A DNA stretch of 64,000 bases from Spiroplasma ixodetis (GTDB taxonomy: Bacteria; Bacillota_I; Bacilli_A; Mycoplasmatales; VBWQ01): contig NZ_AP026933.1 in the NCBI RefSeq assembly GCF_027923845.1, positions 124,001 to 188,000 of the forward strand. The letters are read 5' to 3'. Shown piece by piece: positions 54,538 through 64,000 of the stretch; the first letter of the stretch is position 1; every line of letters begins with the position of its first letter. A program made the position numbers and the translations under genes. The notes below the pieces were generated by a model. That model did not search any database and had not been told where the DNA came from. It saw only the letters and a program-made list of their open reading frames with translations.

Positions 54538-55399
54538 GAACCTGTTTAGAATCTTTTAGAAAATAAGGTAAAATTACTATATATTTTAAAATAAGAGGTA
54601 TATATGCATAAAAATTATCCAAGTCATGTTACTAAAGAACAATTTGAGAACATAAAATCAACTTTAGAAAACAGCAAAAAGAAAACAAAACCAAGAAATT
54701 TAGATTTATATGAAGTGTTTTGTGCAGTTTTATATGTATTAAAAAGTGGTTGTCAATGAAGAATGTTACCAAAAATTTTCCAAAATGACAAACTGTATAT
54801 TATTATTTCCAAATTTGAAGTAAAAACAATGATAAAGAACCTAGTGTATTGCAATTAATTTTAAAAAAATTAGTTAAAAAGATTCGTATTAAGAATCATC
54901 GAAAAGAAAAAACTAGTTTTTGTATAATTGATTCGCAAAGTGTTAAAAATACAGATACTACTGAAAATAAAGGTTATGATGCTGGTAAAAAGATTTCAGG
55001 AATAAAACGTCATATTGCAGTTGATACGCAAGGTTTACCACATGCAATTTACATAACTACAGCAGAAAAAACAGATCGTAATAGTTCTATCATAATGATT
55101 AAAAGTGAAAAAGAAAATCTTTCTACAGTTCAAAAAATAATAGTAGATGCTGGCTATACTGGTGAAAAATTTGCTTCTGCAATCAAAACAATCATAAATG
55201 CAAATGTTGAAGTTGTAAAACGTAATGAATTACATTCTTTTGTAGTACTACCAAAAAGATGAGTTGTAGAACGAAGCTTTGCATGATTAGAAAAATGCAG
55301 AAGATTATGAAAAAATTGTGAAAGAAAACTAAATACTAGTTTACAAATGGTTGTTCTGTCCTTTATTTCAATTTTATTAAAAAGATTCTAAACAGGTTC
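54538..55399 (+). mobile_element. IS5-family element (copy 8)
   Basis: 862 bp with duplication TTA on both sides (54535-54537 and 55400-55402). Confidence 0.9.
54604..55391 (+). pseudogene. IS5-family transposase, frameshifted (copy 8)
   Basis: One A is missing near 54773 (LPKNFPKW codons), shifting the frame about 57 residues from the start. Also Ala-to-Ser in the RNSAII segment. Catalytic residues remain in the downstream frame. Confidence 0.88.
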
Positions 55400-55851
55400 T
55401 TAGAGGTACTATTATTGGTGCTGGTGGTGTTTTGGTTACAACTTTTTTTGTATCTCCACCTGCCGGCATTATTGTTGCAGGAGCTGCTGTTGCTGGTGGT
55501 GTTACTTATGCAGTTGTTAAAGGTAGTCATGTAGCTATTATAAAAGGAAAAGTAGCAGCAAAAAAATTTGATGAAAAGAAAAAAGTACAAAAACAAGATT
55601 TAGAAGAAGCACAAAAACACGCAATAAATTCTAATACAGATTTACAAAATAAAACAAAAACTAAATCAAAAAAATCAATTAATTTATACGATAGGTAATT
55701 TTTAATTTCATTAAATTGTGGAAAACTATTTTTATTTTTATTTTAAATTTTTGTATTAAAATAAGTGTTATTTAATAAATATAAATCTTATTTAATTATT
55801 GATAAAAGCATGTTAAAATTGTAAAGAATTATATTATAGAAGAGGATAAGT

Positions 55852-56295
55852 ATGGAAAATAAAAACCAAGAAGTTAATTTTGAAAATAATAGTGAAAATA
55901 CATTTCCAAGAACTAAGTTTTTTCTAAGTGTTGGTTATTTAATAATACAAGTATTAATTCCAGGAATTATTCTTTTTTTTACTACTAGTACTGATTTTAC
56001 TTTTAAATTGCCTTTTTGAATAATGGTACTTTCTAGTTTAAGTTTAATTATATTTACTTTTATTATAACCTTTATTACATATAAGTTAAAATTACATCAA
56101 TTAGATCAATTTACATATAGTATTCCATTTGCTTTTGTTTTATCATTATTTTATTTGTCAGGATACTTTTTAACTCCTCAACAAATTTTAATACGTTTTA
56201 TTATTTCAATCGCTGGTGCTGTTATTGGTATTTTTTTAACGAGTATTATTTTATTATTAGTATTAAGAAAAAAGCTGAATTATGCAAAATTGTAA
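55852..56295 (+). CDS. Four-helix membrane protein, C-terminus replaced by IS30 end
   Basis: ATG 55852 after AGAGGATAAG. 147 residues: a polar N-terminus (ENKNQEVNFENNSEN) and about four hydrophobic helices (near residues 25-45, 58-80, 93-112 and 118-140). The last codons after RKKLNY are formed by the IS30 right end at 56284, so the natural end is lost. No family recognised. Confidence 0.6.
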
Positions 56296-57040
56296 AGGTA
56301 AGTGCAACTAAATTATTTTTCTATTCAAATATTCGATTGGTGAAAGATAATTTAGTATTTTTCTGGGTCTTTGGTTTAAAGACAATATAAATTTATGAAC
56401 TTCATTTTTATTAGTTTTTGAAAAAATAAATTTTTTAGGAAATTTTTCTCTAATTAAACCATTAGTATTTTCATTAGTACCTCTTTGTCAAGGTGAATAT
56501 GGATTTGCAAAATAAATTTTCACATCTAACTTTTTTCAAGTTGTTGTCAATTTGCAAATTCTTTACCACGATCAAAAGTAATAGTTTTAACAATATTTTT
56601 AGGAAGAATTGATAAATAATGAATGATATTTTTATTAATAACTTTAGTAGTTTTGTTTTTAACTAACATTGCTAAAGTAAATCGTGATACTCTTTCAACT
56701 AAAGTTATTAAACATGATTTACTTTTACCTCTTGATGATACTATAGTATCTCCTTCTCAATGACCAAGAGTTATGCGATCATTAACATTATTATCTCGTT
56801 CTTTAATTGATTTACCATTAAATTTACCACGATTTTCTTGAGATCTTCGTTTTTTACCTTTTCTTCTTAAATTTTTACTAGTAACTTTATCAAATAATCC
56901 AGAATAAATTCAATTGTAAATTGTTTTAAAGCTGATAGCTCATTGTTTATGAAAATTTTTAATTCTGCCATAAATTTGTTCAGGTGATCAGCCCAATAAT
57001 AGTTTTTGTTGTATATATTTGACTAAATCTTTATATTTAA
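56284..57040 (-). mobile_element. IS30-family element (copy 4), 5' part missing
   Basis: Right end at 56284 (GCAAAATTGTAAAGG). Homology stops at about 57040, losing the left end and roughly 85 N-terminal codons. The ten bases before the right end (GCTGAATTAT) equal the first ten bases of an IS30 left end. Confidence 0.8.
56308..57040 (-). pseudogene. IS30-family transposase, N-terminus missing (copy 4)
   Basis: From DLVKYIQQKLLLGWSPEQIYG to the C-terminus; TAG 56310-56308. The A-run has six A (near 56532 on the plus strand as T), again out of frame with the last 80 residues. Confidence 0.78.
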
Positions 57041-57135
57041 AAAATATCAAGTTAAAACTGAATTTTATGATTTTTTAAAATTTAAAACTAATAATTTAGA
57101 AAATTCAAAAATTGAAGAAACTATTAAAAAAATTA

Positions 57136-58076
57136 GGCTTTTCTCCCTTTATGTACTATTTTTAAATTTTATCACATAAATGCTGAGAAAAGCCTATCTA
57201 CGGACTTCTCCCCACATTTTTAAATCAAACATAGCATTACAGTTTCAAAACTAGGTATCTTGTTGAATTTATATGCAGCTTCTTTAGCATATAAATGAAC
57301 ATGATGTTTTGCAACTTTGATATGTGTTTTAAATGTTCTTCTTATATGTTTTCAAACTGATTCAATTTGGTTGGTATTTACACCAATTTTTGAAACATAG
57401 CCATCTTGATGGTTAACTGTTTCATGCTTAGTGAAAACTGATTTAAAATCGCAATATCCTTTTCAAGAATCAGTATATACAAGACATTTTGAAGAAATGT
57501 GGTTTTTTGCAAACTGCAAAAGATTTTTACTCTTTGCGTTTTTCAATACTTTCACAATTAAATTATTGGTTGTTTTTTGATAAATGCCAACAATCAAGGT
57601 TTTATTCACCAAGGATCTTCCTTGTTTTTTAAAACCCATATGTGAAAGATACATTTCATCAATTTGCACTGTACCTTCAACAATAAATTGAGGTTTTTGT
57701 TTTGCAATACGTGTTCTGATTTTATGAGTCATTCTTCAAGCAGTTTTCAAAGTCACTCCCAATTCTTTTGCAATATCTGTTGATGGAATTCCATGTTTGG
57801 TGTTTATTCATCTAAAGATAAGATAAAATCAAGATGTTAAAGATGTTTGTGACCTTGAAAATATGGTGCCTGTGAGAATGCTAAATGTTTGATTACATTT
57901 TAAACATCTCATTCTTTTTAAATCAGAAGTATTCAAATTAAAACTAAAACACCTAATACATTTGTTTTCTTTTAAATTTGCTATATATGCAAGACATTGC
58001 TGTTCAGTTTGAAAAGCATTGTTGAATTCATTCAGTTTCATTATTCCCTCCACAAGTACATGTGGGGAGAAGTCCG
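57136..58076 (-). mobile_element. IS1595-family element, subtype B (copy B7), complete
   Basis: 941 bp with duplication AAAAATTA on both sides (57128-57135 and 58077-58084). Confidence 0.9.
57220..58041 (-). CDS. IS1595-family transposase, subtype B (copy B7)
   Basis: 273-residue intact frame. It shares with B1 the TGA-for-TGG change at the Trp of LTSWFYL. Confidence 0.9.
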
Positions 58077-58228
58077 AAAAATTATTAAAGAACAACCAGT
58101 ATTTAAAGAAATAATTAATACAGGTGGTAAACCACAAACAATAATAACAAATCAGCCAATTTCAATAAAAAGTACTTTATTGGATTATAAAAAGAAAAAT
58201 AATTTATAACAGAAAGGAAATAAAAAAA

Positions 58229-59410
58229 ATGTCAGTACCGTTCAATTAAAATTTAGATAATACCGAAAAATTAGTAGAAGCACCGGAGTTTATAGAATTT
58301 TATAAACAATCAAATTCACCATGAGCAAGTTTTTTTCCTATTGAAATGGTTAATTCTACAAAAATTGAATTTATAGTTAAAAAACCAAAAAATTCAGAAA
58401 TTAAAGTACTAAAATGAAATGATAAAAGCAAAGGATTAGATGTTAGTTATGCTGAAACTATTAAAATTTTAAAAGAAATTAAACAAGAAGCAGTTGCAGG
58501 TGAAATAATTGCTAATGTTGATTTAAATGCAGAAAATGGACAAAATTTGTTAAATACAATGCAATATGAAGTTGCTAATGATTTAGCAGATTATCTAGCA
58601 AATAATGATACAAATGTAATTGCAAAATATTCAACTAAATTAGATATTACTGATAAAACACCAATAGGATATTTAAAATCAATGCTATCTGCTTGAAATA
58701 CTTTATTTCAATTAAGAAATAGTAACAATTGTCAATTTTTTATTACTAATAATTTATATGATAGTTTAGTTTACTTGGCAGATAATAAAGGTTTAATTAC
58801 TGATAACCAAATAGCACAACAATTAAGATTAAATGGAACAAATTTATATATCAAAGGTGTACTATGTCAAATTGTAATGGATGATTATATGACTTTTACT
58901 GATAATAATGAAACTAAAATTATGACTTTTGTTTTAGCAACACCAAGAGCAATGAAAAGATATATGTTACAAAATACAGTTGTATATGTTCAAGATATTA
59001 ATGATGGTAAAGTTGGAAGAAGATATTTAGTTGGTGGAGAAGTAACTGGTGAATCAATACCCTATATAACAGATGAAGAAACAACTTCACGCTGAATGTT
59101 ATGTGCAATTGTTAATAATGATAAAAATGATTTAAAAACTAAAATTACAAGTTTAACAACTGATATTGCTGCAAATGTTAATAACAATAATAGTGAATTA
59201 AATGCACAAATAAAAAGTACTAATGAACTTAAATCATTAAATCCTAATTTAACAAATCCAACTATTAAATATTTTAGTGATGCACAAGGAAAAACTAATG
59301 TAAGTAATCAAAAACAAAAAGCAGGTGACTTATATATAACCATTACTGCTAATGTTAATGACTTAAATTATAAAGGAACAACAAATCCAATTAAAATAAC
59401 TCTTAAATAA
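58229..59410 (+). pseudogene. Second copy of the capsid-like phage gene (nonsense at codon 7)
   Basis: ATG 58229 after GAAAGGAAA. The whole 393-codon frame is open except TAA at codon 7, where the first copy has CAA. Compared with 6096-7278 the N-terminal third is clearly diverged, the middle is similar (NDLADYLANNDTN, FVLATPRAMKRYM), and the last 70 residues are almost identical. If translation can start downstream of codon 7 the protein could still be made, but no good internal ribosome site is seen. Confidence 0.6.
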
Positions 59411-60209
59411 AGGAAATTAATATTATGCCAATCGGTACAACTAGTACAGCAATACTTTTAAACATAAATAAACCAAAACATACTAGAACAAGTAACCAAC
59501 AAGAAAACAAAAGTTTTTGATGAGAAATTTTAGAAATGATTGGTGTACAAGTTATAGCAGTAGCACTTGCTCCTTTTACTGGTGGATTAAGTGAAAGTGT
59601 AGCCCTTGGATTAGGTGCAAGTGATTTAATTGCTAGTATTAGTGCTGTTGGTGTAGAATTTTTAACTGATTTTACTATTAATCAAGTTTATGATTATTTA
59701 AAAGGAAATGTAAGAACCTGTTTAGAATCTTTTTAATAAAATTGAAATAAAGGACAGAACAACCATTTGTAAACTAGTATTTAGTTTTCTTTCACAATTT
59801 TTTCATAACATCTTCTGCATTTTTCTAATCATGCAAAGCTTCGTTCTACAACTCATCTTTTTGGTAGTACTACAAAAGAATGTAATTCATTACGTTTTAC
59901 AACTTCAACATTTACATTTATGATTGTTTTGATTGCAGAAGCAAATTTTTCACCAGTATAGCCAGCATCTACTATTATTTTTTGAACTGTAGAAAGATTT
60001 TCTTTTTCATTTTTAATCATTATGATAGCACTATTACGATCTGTTTTTTCTGCTGTAGTTATGTAAATTGCATGTGGTAAACCTTGCGTATCAACTGCAA
60101 TATGACGTTTTATTCCTGAAATCTTTTTACCAGCATCATAACCTTTATTTTCAGTAGTATCTGTATTTTTAACACTTTGCGAATCAATTATACAAAAACT
60201 AGTTTTTTC

Positions 60210-61584
60210 GAGGCTTTTTAATAATCTGTGTATCTTTGTTTTACAAAGTTACTAATTTAGATTAATTCTGTCTTCAAATTTTATCATAAAATGAGCAATT
60301 GCTGTATTTCAATTTTGAATAGGCAATGTTCATTTTTTTGTTATATTTTCAATTGCCAAGTAAAATATTTTGAAAACTGCCATATCATTAGGAAAAACTT
60401 TTTTATTTCTGATGATTTTTCGTAATTGACTATTAACAGATTCAATAGCATTTGTAGTATAAATCACTCTTTTGATTTCTACTGGATAACTAATAAAAAC
60501 CATTAAATTATCTCAATTTTTATATCAAGATTTAGTAATTTGAGGATATTGTTTATTTCATTTACTTTCAAACGATTCTAAAGCTTGCATTGCTTGTTCT
60601 TCACTACATGCACTATAAATTGGTTTTAAATCTGCAACTAGACCTTTTCGATGTTTGTATGAAACATATTTTAAACTATTTCTAATTTGATGAACAATGC
60701 ATAATTGATGTTCTGTTTTAGGATAAACTGATTGTATTGCTTCTGACATGCCTGTTAAATTATCACTACAAGCAATAAGAATATCATTTAAGCCACGATT
60801 TTTCATTTCTGTGAAATTAGATAATCAAAACTTAGAACCTTCATTTTCACTAATTCATAATCCTAAAACATCTTTTTTGCCTTCTAAATCAACTCCTAAT
60901 GCTATATAAACTGATTTGTTAATAATCCGTTTATCTTGTCGTACTTTAACTACTATACAATCAAAATAAACAATAGGATAAATACTTTCTAATGGTCGAT
61001 TTTGTCATGCTTTAACATCATCAATAACATCATCAGTAATTTGACTAATAACACTTTCACTAATATCAGCACCATGATATAACTCTTGCAACTGCATTCT
61101 AATGTCAGATAATGTCATTCCTTTTGCATATAAAGAAAGAACTTGTTGATCAAAACCATCAAATCTTCTTTGCCTTTTAGGAACTATTACAGGAGTAAAA
61201 TTACTATTGCGATCTCTTGGTACATCAATTTCAATTTTACCTTGTTGAGTTATTAATTTTTTTGAACTTGTACCATTACGAGCATTTTCAGTAGTACTAT
61301 GTTGATTTTTTTCATATCCTAAATAATTTTGCATTTCAGAATTCAACATTTTTTCAACTAATCTTTTTGTTAATTCTTTATATAAACCGCCAGGTTTAAA
61401 AACTGTTGTTAAATCTTCAGTATTTTCTAGTAATAAATCTACTGCTTTTGATATTGGATCATTATTATTAAAGTTATCTTTTTTAGCCATCTGTAACTCA
61501 CTCTTTCTAGTCATTTAATTATATTTACTAGAATTAAATAAACATAGTTATTTTTGTAAGTTACACAGATTACTAAACATTTCC
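60210..61584 (-). mobile_element. IS256-family element (copy b), complete
   Basis: 1375 bp with duplication GTTTTTTC on both sides (60202-60209 and 61585-61592). Inserted in IS5 copy 9. Confidence 0.9.
60252..61514 (-). CDS. IS256-family (Mutator type) transposase, intact
   Basis: 420 residues from ATG 61514 (412 if the ATG at 61490 is used; neither has a strong ribosome site). TAG 60254-60252. N-terminal Mutator block (GGLYKELTKRLVEKMLNSEM, NSKKLITQQGKIEI-like, PRDRNSNFTP). Catalytic D, D and E in YFDCIVVKVR, ACSDNLTGM and TTNAIESVNSQLRK. Several TGA(Trp) codons. This is the only intact copy of its family in the window and could mobilise the broken copy at 24278. Confidence 0.88.
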
Positions 61585-62479
61585 GTTTTTTCTTTTCGAT
61601 GATTCTTAATACGAATCTTTTTAACTAATTTTTTTTAAAATTAATTGCAATACACTAGGTTCTTTATCATTGTTTTTACTTCAAATTTGGAAATAATAAT
61701 ATACAGTTTGTCATTTTGGAAAATTTTTTGGTAACATTCTTCATTGACAACCACTTTTTAATACATATAAAACTGCACAAAACACTTCATATAAATCTAA
61801 ATTTCTTGGTTTTGTTTTCTTTTTGCTGTTTTCTAAAGTTGATTTTATGTTCTCAAATTGTTCTTTAGTAACATGACTTGGATAATTTTTATGCATATAT
61901 ACCTCTTATTTTAAAATATATAGTAATTTTACCTTATTTTCTAAAAGATTCTAAACAGGTTCTTAGATTTTATTTAAAAAAAGGTTTAAATAAATTTTGA
62001 AAAGATACACCATATTTTGAAAAAATACGAGAAAGTATATATAAATTACAAGAAAAATTTGAAAAGTTAGAAAAACAAGTATTTGAAAAAATTCAGAAAT
62101 TAAAAGAAAAAGCAACTGATTTATTTACTAGTGCAGAAAAAAGAGCAATTAAACATGCACAATTAATTCCATTAAATTCCCCAGTATTTATGGGTTGTAA
62201 AATTCAACCTTTGTCATTAGATAAATGTGCAATTACTATTTATCATCGCAATCCTAAATATAAACCAATTACAGTTGTTGATAGTATTCTTAAAGCAAAA
62301 ACTTTTGTTACTCAAATACATCCATTCCATTGATATCGTTGATATAGTGGTTGATACATTGGTTATGGTGTTAATCGTAATAAATGATTAAAAGCAATAG
62401 CATTTGCTCCACCAGTTTTACAACAAGTAATTAGAGATAGTTTTAAAGTATATAGATGGAATGGCAACCCTTTTTAGGA

Positions 62480-63333
62480 CTATTTTTTGGTAGACATTTG
62501 TTCATGATATTTAACGGGAGTTAGGTAGTTTAGAGTGCTGTGAATTCTTATGTTGTTATATCAATTTATGTAATCAAATAATTCTAATTTTAATTGGATT
62601 AATGATGTAAAATTTTTATCATTAATAAACTCTGTTTTGAAAGTTTTAAAAGTTGCTTCAGCAACAGCATTGTCATAAGGACATCCTTTTTGCTTAAAGA
62701 ACGGGTAATATTGAATGCTAATAAAAGTTTATCAATAGTTTTATTATTGAATTCATTACCGCGATCGCTATGAAATATTTGAATATCTTTTAAACAGCGA
62801 TTTGAGTGCATAAATGCTTGATGTACTAATGATGCATCTTTTTAACTCCAACACTATGTCCAATAATTTCGCGGTTGTACAGGTCTACTAATAGGCAAAT
62901 ATAGTTTCATTTACCATTAACTTGAACATAAGTTAAATCACTGACAATAACTTCATTTTTAATTCTATTATTAAAGTCTCTATTAACAAGATTGGTAATT
63001 TGACTATCATTGACTTTATTATGATGATTTTTGAATGATAATTTAGTGTATTTTGATATTAAATTATGCTTATTCATAATTTTTTTAATTTTTCTGCGTG
63101 ATAAATAAATTTCTTGGTTTGCTAGTATGACTTTTAATCTTCTAGTACCATAAACTTCTTTATTTTCTTTAAAAGCACTAATAACAGCTTCATCATAAAT
63201 ATTATTTTGAATTTTTTCTTTTTCTTTAAATTAAAATAATATGTTGATTTAGAGAGTTTTAAAAAACGACACATTGTGCGAATTTTATATTTAACTTTAT
63301 TTTTAGTAATAATTTCTATTTTCTGCCTATTAT
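62480..63333 (-). pseudogene. IS3-family OrfB integrase, three frameshifts (IS3-a, copy 2)
   Basis: Carries the same two shifts as copy 1 plus a further missing A in the run before GCPYDN (near 62694), so it is more decayed. TAG 62482-62480. Confidence 0.8.
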
Positions 63334-63594
63334 TAGTGCTGCTTGCTTTAAAATATCATTTTCCATTCGTAACTGTTTTAATTCTTTATTTGCTTGAATT
63401 AATTGTTTTTCTAAATCTGAAAGATTATTTTTAATTTTAAAACTACCTGAATTAGTAAATTGTTTAATTCATTTATAAGTAGCTGCTCTTGTAACATTAT
63501 ATTCTTTAGCAAGACAAGACACTGACTTACCACTTTGATATAAAGCTACTATTTGCTTTTTAAATTCGTCGGTATATGAGTTAATATTGGTCAT
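63316..63594 (-). CDS. IS3-family OrfA (IS3-a, copy 2)
   Basis: 92 residues, intact, same as copy 1 OrfA; ATG 63594, TAG 63318-63316. Confidence 0.85.
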
Positions 63595-63952
63595 AATTAT
63601 AGTTCCTTTCTTTTAACAAATTTGTTCACTTGTCTACGTAATTAGTGTCCAATAAAGTGTAACCCATCCAAGAGAAATATTTAGAATAATAAGAACTTAT
63701 CATAAAGTAGTAAATGTTATTAATAATCCTATTGAAAATATTAACAAATCATTTAAAAATGTTGGTTTAAAGTTTTCAGTTAATACTTTATTTGGTACTG
63801 GATTATTACATCATTTAGAAAAATTTGCATATAGTCAAGTTGCAGAAAAAGGTAAGAAAAAATTACAAAAAGAAATTATTCATATATCACATAGAAAAAC
63901 TAAAACAAAAACTAAACATTATAAAAAAGCATTTTTTAAGGAATGATAAATT

Positions 63953-64000
63953 ATGATTAATAAACTTTGAACTGGTGTCAGTCTAGAAAATTATAATAAC
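63953..64000 (+). CDS. Phage structural-type protein, start only (runs off the window)
   Basis: ATG 63953, 3 bases after the preceding stop, with AAGGAATG upstream. The visible 16 residues (MINKLWTGVSLENYNN) match the gene start at 3513 in the first phage copy with one change. Confidence 0.6.

Larger units (their letters stand above)
54299..55698 (+). pseudogene. Gly/Ala-rich membrane protein, frameshifted and split by IS5
   Basis: ATG 54299 after AAAAGGAG. The frame MTWLEVEKAIADLDERQKDE shifts at an A-run near 54410. The corrected frame reads FKTKHSTAAKTLKIISASTK, then GYEGIPEGAVRGTIIGAGGV across the IS5 copy (TTA duplication), then SPPAGIIVAGAAVAGGVTYA and a basic tail to TAG 55696-55698. 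About 190 residues when repaired. Glycine-zipper-like hydrophobic core and upstream hairpin are shared with the gene at 32453. Function unknown. Confidence 0.5.
57041..58209 (+). pseudogene. Second copy of the 78-residue phage gene, split by IS1595
   Basis: Start lost at the IS30 edge. The frame YQVKTEFYDFLKFKTNNLEN is interrupted after KIEETIKK by IS1595 B7 and continues EQPVFKEIINTGG to TAA 58207-58209. Homologous to 7297-7533 in the first phage copy, and again directly before the capsid-like gene. Confidence 0.65.
59722..61896 (-). pseudogene. IS5-family transposase remnant (copy 9)
   Basis: Split by IS256 at the codons before the first catalytic Asp, plus two extra bases near 59808 (CATAACATCTTC) and an extra T near 61630. 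Not functional. Confidence 0.85.
59714..61962 (-). mobile_element. IS5-family element (copy 9), interrupted by IS256, unmatched flanks
   Basis: Ends as in other copies, but the flanks are TAA on the left and TTA on the right. Together with the missing phage sequence this indicates a deletion by recombination between two IS5 copies. Contains IS256 copy b with duplication GTTTTTTC. Confidence 0.85.
62457..63670 (-). mobile_element. IS3-family element (IS3-a, copy 2)
   Basis: 1214 bp with duplication AGA on both sides (62454-62456 and 63671-63673), a clean insertion in the 565-residue phage gene. It defines the element ends as TGGATGGG and CCATTCCA. Confidence 0.88.
59425..63949 (+). pseudogene. 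Second copy of the 565-residue phage gene, deleted and split
   Basis: ATG 59425. The first 96 codons match 6080 onward in the first copy. Then IS5 copy 9 (59714-61962) intervenes. The frame resumes at the RFYLKKGLNKFWKDTPYFEK segment (61966), so about 640 bases present in the first copy are missing. After the IS3-a copy (62457-63670, AGA duplication) it continues EIFRIIRTYHKVVNVINN to TAA 63947-63949. Confidence 0.6.

Overview
The window is a piece of a Spiroplasma (Mollicutes) chromosome. It is extremely AT-rich, and reading frames close correctly only if UGA is read as tryptophan (genetic code 4): dnaJ, hrcA, clpB, every transposase and every phage gene carry in-frame TGA codons. The Spiroplasma assignment rests on this code use, the style of the housekeeping genes and the type of mobile DNA; no species is claimed.

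Layout. (1) 1-13045: a leftward-reading phage-like gene cluster of about 18 small genes and a few long ones: tail-fibre-like, a 565-residue protein, a capsid-like protein, small membrane proteins, a RuvC-like resolvase and zinc-finger miniproteins. Four insertion sequences (IS) split it. (2) 13046-13519: a non-coding, structured stretch. (3) 14386-20467: a rightward remnant of an integrative conjugative element (pilin-like and polytopic transfer proteins), cut by five IS copies. (4) 20656-28547: IS remnants, rpmE (L31), a nest of four IS elements at 23705-27559, and a 5'-truncated coiled-coil gene. (5) 28629-31256: coaBC and the rplU-prp-rpmA operon. (6) 31376-42136: more IS copies, a Gly/Ala-rich membrane protein, a portal-like phage fragment, and a second, rightward phage early region ending in an ERF-type recombinase. 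(7) 44177-51179: the intact heat-shock block clpB, hrcA-grpE-dnaK-dnaJ with CIRCE operators. (8) 51274-57040: IS5 and IS30 copies around three surface or membrane protein genes. (9) 57041-64000: a second, inverted and diverged copy of the phage structural genes, broken by IS1595, IS5, IS256 and IS3 elements.

Mobile DNA dominates. I count 13 IS1595-family copies in two subtypes (A and B, about 941 bp, 8-bp target duplications), 9 IS5-family copies (863 bp, 3-bp TNA duplications), 2 IS256-family copies (1375 bp, 8-bp duplications), 3 IS3-family copies of two kinds, 4 IS30-family copies or fragments, and one ISLre2-like fragment. Exact target duplications allow many interrupted genes to be rejoined in frame. 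Where the duplications do not match, they mark recombination or deletion. Housekeeping genes are intact, while nearly all long phage, conjugation and surface genes are split or frameshifted, often at homopolymer runs.

The best candidate for something undescribed is the phage: a compact virus using code 4, present as several diverged, rearranged pieces that can be partly reassembled from this window.
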